DNA of 20,417 nucleotides from Gammaproteobacteria bacterium. GTDB taxonomy: Bacteria; Pseudomonadota; Gammaproteobacteria; Pseudomonadales; Azotimanducaceae_A. Both the position numbers and the translations under genes were made by a program. Under the pieces are notes generated by a model, which was not told the origin of the DNA, did no database searches, and saw only the letters and a program-made list of their open reading frames with translations. Of this stretch, positions 15,214 through 20,417 are shown in pieces (the stretch's first letter is position 1; each line of letters opens with the position of its first letter). Where the stretch lies: NCBI GenBank assembly GCA_002714125.1, contig PAWP01000064.1:1-20417 (forward strand), in the 5' to 3' direction.

Positions 15214-16611
15214 ATGCAACGTTGGCCCCGCATTGTGCTCCACGCTGACATGGACGCCTTCTACGCGTCCGTCGAGCAGTTGGACAACCCGGAACTGCGT
15301 GGCAAACCAGTGCTTGTTGCACCCAACAGCTGGCGTGGCGTCGTGCTGACCGCGAGTTACGAGGCACGTCGGTTCAAGGTGGGCAGCGCGATGCCAGTTG
15401 CTGAAGCGCGTAGGCGGTGTCCGGAAGCGATTATGGTGGAGCCACGATTCGAGCGTTACGCGGCCATCTCCAAGCAGATGGTGGAAATCTTTGGCGATTT
15501 CTCGCCGCAGGTTGAAACGCTGTCGCTCGACGAAGCATTCATTGATATGACCGGTGCGGAAGGCCTTTTTGGCACACCGGCCGAGATGGGCCACGCGCTC
15601 AAATGTCGGGTCCTGGAAGCCACCGGACTCAACATTTCGGTCGGGGCATCGGCGACCAAGTATGTCGCCAAGGTTGCGAGCGCCTACGATAAACCGAATG
15701 GCCTAACTGTCGTGCCTGCCGCCAAGGCAAAAGCGTGGCTCGCGCCGCAGCCTATCAACCAGCTATGGGGCGTCGGTGCCAAGACCACCACGAAGCTGCA
15801 TGCTATTGGCCTAATGACAATCGGTGACATCGCCGGGGCATCGCCCGATTGGCTGGCTGAGCACCTGGGCTCCGCCGGCAGACACTACTACGAGCTCTCA
15901 CACGCGCGCGATCCGCGCAAGGTGACTCGCAGTCGGAGCACAAAAAGCATGGGGTCCGATCGCACTCTGTCCGAAGACGTCACGAAACGGGACGCCATCC
16001 TGGAGCATCTGCGCCGCAATGCGGAACGCATCGCCCGGCGAATGCGCGCAAAGGACTATGTCGCCAGAGCCGTTAGGGTGCGCCTCAAGACCACTGACTT
16101 CGAATTACTGTCCCGCCAGCGGACCCTCGCACAACCGGTGGACACGGCGGATGCCCTGATGGAAGCAGTGACCCCACTGCTGGATGCTTTCGATCACCGG
16201 GGACCGTATCGCCTTGTTGGGATGGTGGCATTCGATCTGTCCTGGAGCAAGGACCCTGCACAACCCGCAACCGCGCAACTGGACCTGTTTGAGTCAATAC
16301 GGGTCCGCAAGCCGGCTACACGCCGTGAGCGCGAAGCGCCCGCGGCTCGAAACCGTCTGACCCGTTCCGCGTCACAGTCAGTTAAAGAAGGTACGCGGCG
16401 AGATCTCGAAGCCACCATAGATGAACTCGCGACTCGTTTCGGCAGCGACGTGCTCATATCCGCCACTGATCTGGAGCGTAAACACACCGTCATGAAGAAT
16501 GGCATCAACCTGAACTTCCGTGACGGCGAATGTGTTTCCCGTCCGCGCAAGCCGCAAAAGAAGGGGGATAGCGGCTCCTCGGCGAACAAAGAGACTGAGC
16601 ACGGCTCGTGA
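15214..16611 (+). CDS. dinB: DNA polymerase IV (Y-family translesion polymerase)
   Basis: DinB copies damaged templates without proofreading. Catalytic acids are Asp12 (HADMDAFYASVEQ) and Asp106/Glu107 (SLDEAF). The steric-gate position next to Phe16 is Tyr17, where Escherichia coli has Phe. The finger motif VVLTASYEARRFKVGSAMPVAEARRRCP and the helix-hairpin-helix region QLWGVGAKTTTKLHAIGLMTIGDIA are intact. A beta-clamp-binding QLDLF occurs at 355-359. A tail of about 106 residues follows, including DLEATIDELATRFG, making the protein 465 residues against the usual 350-400. I start at 15214 because the LexA box and promoter lie inside the longer GTG-started frame from 15100, and the homologous N-terminus begins here. 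Confidence 0.96.
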   Translation: MQRWPRIVLHADMDAFYASVEQLDNPELRGKPVLVAPNSWRGVVLTASYEARRFKVGSAMPVAEARRRCPEAIMVEPRFERYAAISKQMVEIFGDFSPQVETLSLDEAFIDMTGAEGLFGTPAEMGHALKCRVLEATGLNISVGASATKYVAKVASAYDKPNGLTVVPAAKAKAWLAPQPINQLWGVGAKTTTKLHAIGLMTIGDIAGASPDWLAEHLGSAGRHYYELSHARDPRKVTRSRSTKSMGSDRTLSEDVTKRDAILEHLRRNAERIARRMRAKDYVARAVRVRLKTTDFELLSRQRTLAQPVDTADALMEAVTPLLDAFDHRGPYRLVGMVAFDLSWSKDPAQPATAQLDLFESIRVRKPATRREREAPAARNRLTRSASQSVKEGTRRDLEATIDELATRFGSDVLISATDLERKHTVMKNGINLNFRDGECVSRPRKPQKKGDSGSSANKETEHGS

Positions 16612-17195
16612 GCTGGCACGAACGCGGCCACTCTCACACAATCCACGGCACAAGCAAACTGTTACCAAGAGAAAAACATGGCCTAGACATCGCTACCCCC
16701 TTCTACTCCTATCGATCACACGCCGATGCAACGACCAGCGCTTGAAGCAGTGCCCATTACCACCCTAACGATTACGGCGCCCCGGAACGCCATTGCTGAC
16801 CGCGGATTCGAGCGGTGAGATGGGCATCGGAATCAGCTTGCATGTCCTAATGCACTAACACCTGCAGATCGACGTGCAATGCTCGGTAGGCAAGCATGAA
16901 GATGTCAGAACCCCTTTTCCACAGGGCACGTCACCCATCAGCTAATTCGCCGGTTTGTGGCGTCATATCGAGCATGGTGCTCGGTCCGGACAGACCGCAG
17001 CATAGACCACCGACGCGTAAACAATGTTTGGGCCGGCCCTCAACTGGAAGATGTCCTCTTTAGCTACACCATGGCGGAGCACTATCGTTATGCGCCGTTC
17101 ACGGGAGCCCCGACTACGGCTTTAGAATCAGGGTATTCAACAGAAGCTGAATTCAACACGTGATCCAATAGTCCAGCTCTACTGAAACCCCGAAC
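16612..17195. other. Gene-free stretch downstream of dinB
   Basis: These 584 bases hold no supported gene. A plus-strand frame at 16957-17163 ends with QLEDVLFSYTMAEHYRYAP and could be a relic, but it has no ribosome-binding site and no known family. The stretch ends in the inverted repeat that covers the stop of the small PhyH gene. Confidence 0.4.
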
Positions 17196-17205
17196 TCAGT
17201 AGAGC
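17176..17205 (-). terminator. Perfect 10-bp hairpin spanning a stop codon
   Basis: The arms GCTCTACTGA (17176-17185) and TCAGTAGAGC (17196-17205) are perfect complements with a 10-base loop. Read on the minus strand, the first arm contains the last codons and the TGA stop of the small PhyH gene, so the stem forms exactly at the end of translation. No T-tract follows, so it is not a standard intrinsic terminator. It may stabilise or process the 3' end of the transcript. Confidence 0.5.
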
Positions 17206-17951
17206 GGCAACAGCTCCTGCAAACCCAGGGTTGCCTTCTGTTCGTACTCAGGAGTTATCCAGCGCGCCTGTGAAGGCCGTCCCGGGTTCCTGTAAGCGTA
17301 GACAACGCAATAGCGGGTTGTGCTATCAGGTTTACGCAGGACCACACCATGCGCGGCGTGCGTCCACATCACAACCACGCTTCCTGGCGCCGCATCGAGG
17401 TACTCAATGGCGAGGGGGTCGCCAGTCTCCGGATGCACTTTGTCCTGCATCCAACCCCTCGTCATGGCCTCATCGTCGCTCGCCCGAATTGCCTCATCAC
17501 GAAACAGGTGACTCCCGGGGATTACCTTCAGCCCACCGTCATCATGGGCGAAGCCGGATATGTAGAAGAAAATGCGGATGAAACCAAGCTCCGGGACGTC
17601 TTCCGAATACTCATGACTGTGCCAGGGCATCGCCGGGGTACCTTTGGGCCGAACGAGAGACACACAATGGTCCCAGCGAATGTCATCACCAAGAATCGCT
17701 CTGGCCAGTGCGAGCATGTCAGGATGGGCAATCAGACTCTCGAGATAGTCATCAAACTCTGCGGAGAAACGCTGGGGCTCATGCCCCTTCGTCGCCCCTG
17801 CCCCCTGCCGAATCACGTTACGAAGCGCGACGATAAGCCGCTCACAGGTTGATGCGGTCAAAAGCCCCGGGAAGATGAGGTGACCATCGCGATCAAGTAG
17901 CGCCTTCTCCTCCGAACCAAACTGGTAGTCCCCAAAGAGTGCTTCAGCCAT
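17196..17951 (-). CDS. Small phytanoyl-CoA dioxygenase family protein (PhyH-3)
   Basis: This 251-residue Fe(II)/2-oxoglutarate dioxygenase-like protein has the normal family length. The N-terminus FGSEEKALLDRDGHLIFPGLLTASTCERL is the standard PhyH opening. ISGFAHDDGGLKVIPGSHLFRD is the classic core, followed by APGSVVVMWTHAAHGV with the distal His201 and Arg213 for 2-oxoglutarate. The facial triad is unusual: where others have H-x-D, this reads WHSHEY, giving His111-x-His113. A single base change (GAT to CAT) would explain it. The start at 17951 has GGGGAGG upstream; the frame extends to 17984 but less plausibly. It is divergent from PhyH-2 and only distantly related to it. Activity may be altered or lost. 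Confidence 0.9.
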   Translation of the reverse strand: MAEALFGDYQFGSEEKALLDRDGHLIFPGLLTASTCERLIVALRNVIRQGAGATKGHEPQRFSAEFDDYLESLIAHPDMLALARAILGDDIRWDHCVSLVRPKGTPAMPWHSHEYSEDVPELGFIRIFFYISGFAHDDGGLKVIPGSHLFRDEAIRASDDEAMTRGWMQDKVHPETGDPLAIEYLDAAPGSVVVMWTHAAHGVVLRKPDSTTRYCVVYAYRNPGRPSQARWITPEYEQKATLGLQELLPLY

Positions 17952-17976
17952 GTCTGCCTCCCCTAACCAATGCCGC

Positions 17977-18038
17977 TTGTACATAGGCCAAGTACAAAGC
18001 GTGTTGCGATCATGAGCGCGCCTTTATACATTGCCCAA
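17977..18038. promoter_or_regulatory. Operator-like repeats between divergent PhyH genes
   Basis: The 113-base divergent intergenic region contains TTGTAC (17977-17982) and GTACAA (17992-17997), a perfect 6-bp inverted repeat with a 9-base spacer. The 15 bases TTGTACATAGGCCAA at 17977 recur as TTATACATTGCCCAA at 18024 with 12 of 15 identical, 47 bases on. Such a repeated half-palindromic motif suggests a regulator binding site pair. A possible plus-strand promoter is TTGCGA (18004-18009) and TACATT (18027-18032) with a 17-base spacer, overlapping the second repeat. No regulator gene is nearby. Confidence 0.5.
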
Positions 18039-18064
18039 AACAAAACCACACAACACTTAATCAT

Positions 18065-19174
18065 ATGAGCGAAAAACCCCGTACGCTTACCGACGACGAT
18101 AAGCGCACCCTGTATCGCGATGGCTACATTATCGTGAAGAACGCGGTGGCATCCGGTTTGATCGAGACGGCACTGCGCCGCATCAAGGCGGCGAAGAAGG
18201 GCGAACACCTCGGCACTACAGACGAGATGACCAATCTCGTGAACGCTTCGGACATCACGCCGATCCTTCAGGAGGCCATGGGCCACTTCGATCCACCCAG
18301 CAACTGCCAGGTTGCAGTGAACAAGGCACGACCTCCAGGGGAGTACTTCAACAACCTTGGTTACCGCGACAAGGACATGCCGTACTACGGCGCCGAGTCA
18401 CATATGGATGGTCTCTGCACAATTGGAGTGCCCCAAACCGTGCAGGAGGGTCCCGAGGACGAAATCTACTTACGGCACATTGCGAGCGGCCCGAAGGGAG
18501 ACCTGGGACGACACCCGGAAGTGATCGGTCACAACACCGTTCCGCTCTTCCAGGATCCGGAAATGACCCTCGGCATGGGTAGCTTCACCGCGTTTGTGTT
18601 TGTCTGCTTAAACGATCAGACGCGCGAGGGATGCGGGCAAACTTCCCTGCTCAAAGGCGCTCACCACGCTACCGAGCGGTTCCTGCGCTGGCAACGCGAA
18701 ACCGATGGTCGCATGGGCCCCGAAGGGCCCGGCTGGCCCCGGCTGAACTTTGAAGCGCCCAACCGTTGCGGGCATGTCTACTTGCCAGAGATGGTCCGCG
18801 AACAATTCCTCGACGATGATTGCGAATCAACACCCGATGGGAAACGCTGGCCGCGGCCAACTCAAGCTCTGATGGAACCAGGAGACGCCTGCATAACGGT
18901 GTTCCATATGCCGCACTCGGGTACACGCAACGAACATGGCACGGAGTCGCGGAAAAACATGATCTTCCGGATCCGCAACAAGAAGCGGCAACCGGGCCAC
19001 GTTGTAAGCGGCGTGACCGACCACCCCGACCGAGGCACTATGGGCGCATGGCTTGAATACGAAGAAGGCAACAACCCGTGGGAGCGTTCCCGGGATGCTC
19101 TTTGTAACCAGTGGGATGAATGGGAAGGGATGCGCAGAATCGTAGCCGAAGAACGGGCACGGGCGACCAATTGA
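18065..19174 (+). CDS. Phytanoyl-CoA dioxygenase family protein (PhyH-2)
   Basis: This 369-residue paralogue of PhyH-1 at 4975 aligns along the whole length with few gaps and long identical blocks such as GSFTAFVFVCLNDQT and MPHSGTRNE. The iron ligands His113-x-Asp115 (ESHMDG) and His284 (MPHSG) are kept. The most visible differences are in the N-terminal dozen residues and around the HxD motif (HVDGSMTIAIPQ versus HMDGLCTIGVPQ), which could change substrate choice. The ATG at 18065 lies directly after an AT-rich leader and has no clear ribosome-binding site. The gene is divergent from PhyH-3 and may share its regulator through the repeated motif between them. Confidence 0.92.
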   Translation: MSEKPRTLTDDDKRTLYRDGYIIVKNAVASGLIETALRRIKAAKKGEHLGTTDEMTNLVNASDITPILQEAMGHFDPPSNCQVAVNKARPPGEYFNNLGYRDKDMPYYGAESHMDGLCTIGVPQTVQEGPEDEIYLRHIASGPKGDLGRHPEVIGHNTVPLFQDPEMTLGMGSFTAFVFVCLNDQTREGCGQTSLLKGAHHATERFLRWQRETDGRMGPEGPGWPRLNFEAPNRCGHVYLPEMVREQFLDDDCESTPDGKRWPRPTQALMEPGDACITVFHMPHSGTRNEHGTESRKNMIFRIRNKKRQPGHVVSGVTDHPDRGTMGAWLEYEEGNNPWERSRDALCNQWDEWEGMRRIVAEERARATN

Positions 19175-19190
19175 CATGGAGTCATCAGCC

Positions 19191-19274
19191 ATGAGCGCGT
19201 TCAACCCTACGCTGCATAAGGTCAAGCCGCCTTCCCATCACCATGTACTACTACGCGACACCGCTGGTAACTAA
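19191..19274 (+). other. Very short frame after PhyH-2, possible decayed gene start
   Basis: A GGAG 9 bases before ATG 19191 opens a 27-codon frame (MSAFNPTLHKVKPPSHHHVL...) that ends at TAA 19272. The same frame then runs open to 19610 with that single stop as the only interruption, including the segment QQLTQPHVDDAAIWDLVAG. The pattern suggests a gene truncated by a nonsense mutation, or a short peptide. No family is recognised. Confidence 0.35.
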
Positions 19275-19494
19275 CTCGCGTGCAAGGGTGAACAACAACT
19301 GACCCAGCCCCATGTAGACGATGCTGCCATATGGGATCTCGTCGCGGGCGCTCTCGTTCACGTCGGTACCGCTACTACATTGAGGGTGCCTCGTACAGTC
19401 CTGAACGGAAATTTTGATCTTTCTAACGGTTCTTCAAAGGGGCAATATAGCATCCTGCATGGCCCTGCGGACCTACCATCAACCTATCTCGCGA

Positions 19495-20015
19495 CGATGC
19501 GCCAGCAGGCGCTGGGTCGTACTACCATCGGTACTCGCGCCAGCGATTATCGACAGACTCGAGCGAGTTGGGTACACGGGCCCCTATTCGGAAGGCACGC
19601 CCAGCGCTGAGTCCGCGCTCAATCAGGATCCGGCGGTCGCCCAGGCAACCATCGAACCATTTTCACTTTGGGTGACCCGCCAGTAAATGGCGACCGATGA
19701 CATTCGTTTTGGCCATCCGCCCAGCGTCTCAGCCATGCCAACGGACGACGGTGAGCGTGAAGTCCAGGGCTGGCACAGCGACTCCCCTATCTCTGAAAAA
19801 TTCCGGACATCGTCGGCGAAAACCGTATTCCGAACGGTTCAGACGACCTTGTACTGGGAGTACAACGCAACATCTGCGTCTCGAACTTCTGCAAAGAAAT
19901 TGAGCGCAAGTGCCGCGCCTACATCGCCAAACTACCGTGTAACTGCAGACGGGTCCTTTGGCTTCAGGATGGTCACTATTTGTTGTATGAGCGTTGGATG
20001 GCATCACCGCCTAGC
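19495..20015 (+). pseudogene. Broken phytanoyl-CoA dioxygenase-like gene
   Basis: Pieces of a fourth PhyH-like enzyme can be read in order. WVVLPSVLAPAIIDRLER (from 19513) resembles the family N-terminus. In the same frame, after an in-frame TAA at 19684, comes IRFGHPPSVSAMPTDDGER, then the iron-binding WHSDSP (19771-19788) with an intact H-x-D. At the run of five A (19796-19800) the frame must shift by one base to continue with PDIVGENRIPNGSDDL, then LVLGVQRNICVSNFCKE, which matches the family's conserved core strand. A second one-base shift near 19897 would restore the expected KEN. A nonsense codon plus at least one frameshift mark it as non-functional unless these are sequencing errors. 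It is a different subfamily from PhyH-1 and PhyH-2. Confidence 0.6.
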
Positions 20016-20405
20016 TAGTAGTTTATGACTCGACACTGCTTCGTGAACCGTCTCTGCCCAACGCTCAACATCGAGCGCGTGCAAACATCTCTCATCTACC
20101 ATCGGCGTCTCCAGGAAGCCGTCACCAGACGCAACAACAGCTCCGTCGAATCGCCATGTAGAGAGTCCGCGAAGAGTCAGTTGCCATGCCCTACCGTGAG
20201 CCACAGCTTTCAACTCCGATCCAATTCCCTCACAGTGCACCAGCACCCGGTTCAGATGAGCAATCAGGTCATCCATGAACTCGATTTTCTTGACATGCAA
20301 CGCAAGATCGCTTTGTTCGTAAATTAGCGGCCCACACGCCACGGAGCCATCCAATCTTGCTACGCTCGGTTTTCTCCCGCCACGCACGCAAGGTTCATGC
20401 CCCAA
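20004..20405 (-). CDS. Hypothetical protein, possible, at window edge
   Basis: A minus-strand frame of up to 133 residues (TTG at 20405) contains a helix-like IEFMDDLIAHLNRVLVHCEG and a strand-rich GRAWQLTLRGLSTWRFDG. The first in-frame ATG begins MDDLIAHL near 20278. I recognise no domain. It lies beside degraded DNA, and neither start has a clear ribosome-binding site, so it may itself be a relic. The frame overlaps the end of the PhyH pseudogene region by a few bases. Confidence 0.3.
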   Translation of the reverse strand: MGHEPCVRGGRKPSVARLDGSVACGPLIYEQSDLALHVKKIEFMDDLIAHLNRVLVHCEGIGSELKAVAHGRAWQLTLRGLSTWRFDGAVVASGDGFLETPMVDERCLHALDVERWAETVHEAVSSHKLLARR

Positions 20406-20417
20406 TACATCATTAAA

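Noticed and set aside
1..20417. CRISPR array, tRNA, rRNA or insertion sequence
   Set aside because: I saw no regularly spaced repeats, no cloverleaf-like sequence, no rRNA core and no transposase-like frame.

Overview
This is a moderately GC-rich bacterial window made mostly of catabolic-type enzymes, with no rRNA, tRNA, CRISPR array or transposase that I can recognise. Fifteen intact protein genes cover only about three quarters of it. The rest is made of several 450-900 base stretches holding broken reading frames. The gene repertoire (phytanoyl-CoA-dioxygenase-like enzymes, class III CoA-transferases, a luciferase-like flavin enzyme, an epoxide hydrolase, DUF1330), and a gamma/beta-proteobacterial-type LexA box in front of dinB, suggest a proteobacterium, possibly marine or host-associated. 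This taxonomic reading is inference. The low coding density and visible pseudogenes fit a genome undergoing gene loss.

Layout. At 189-2098 an SDR oxidoreductase (minus) and a luciferase-like oxidoreductase (plus) diverge from a short intergenic region with nested inverted repeats. At 2565-4282 an epoxide hydrolase overlaps a tandem DUF1330 protein by 4 bases. At 4286-6093 a gamma-carbonic-anhydrase-like hexapeptide protein (minus, TTG start) diverges from the first large PhyH-family dioxygenase (PhyH-1). At 6770-9093 lie a Tat-exported dienelactone-hydrolase-like protein and a long CaiB/BaiF CoA-transferase. At 9738-14302 a same-strand block holds a quinone-oxidoreductase-type MDR enzyme, a D-2-hydroxyacid dehydrogenase and two overlapping CaiB/BaiF CoA-transferases. 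At 15214-16611 is dinB (DNA polymerase IV) under a likely LexA site. At 17196-19174 two more PhyH-family genes diverge: a small one (minus) and PhyH-2, a close paralogue of PhyH-1. A fourth PhyH-like gene, broken, follows at about 19.5-20.0 kb.

How the genes may work together (inference). CoA-transferases can activate a carboxylic acid as its CoA thioester. PhyH-type enzymes can hydroxylate acyl-CoAs next to the carbonyl. A D-2-hydroxyacid dehydrogenase could oxidise a resulting 2-hydroxy acid. SDR, MDR, epoxide hydrolase, dienelactone hydrolase and luciferase-like enzymes are common partners in breakdown of terpenoid, branched or cyclic compounds. The substrate cannot be read from the sequence.

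The most notable points are four PhyH-like genes in 20 kb, the HxD-to-HxH change in the small PhyH enzyme, the overlapping CoA-transferase pair in which only one member keeps the catalytic Asp, the repeated operator-like motif in the divergent PhyH promoter, and a perfect hairpin embracing the stop codon of the small PhyH gene.
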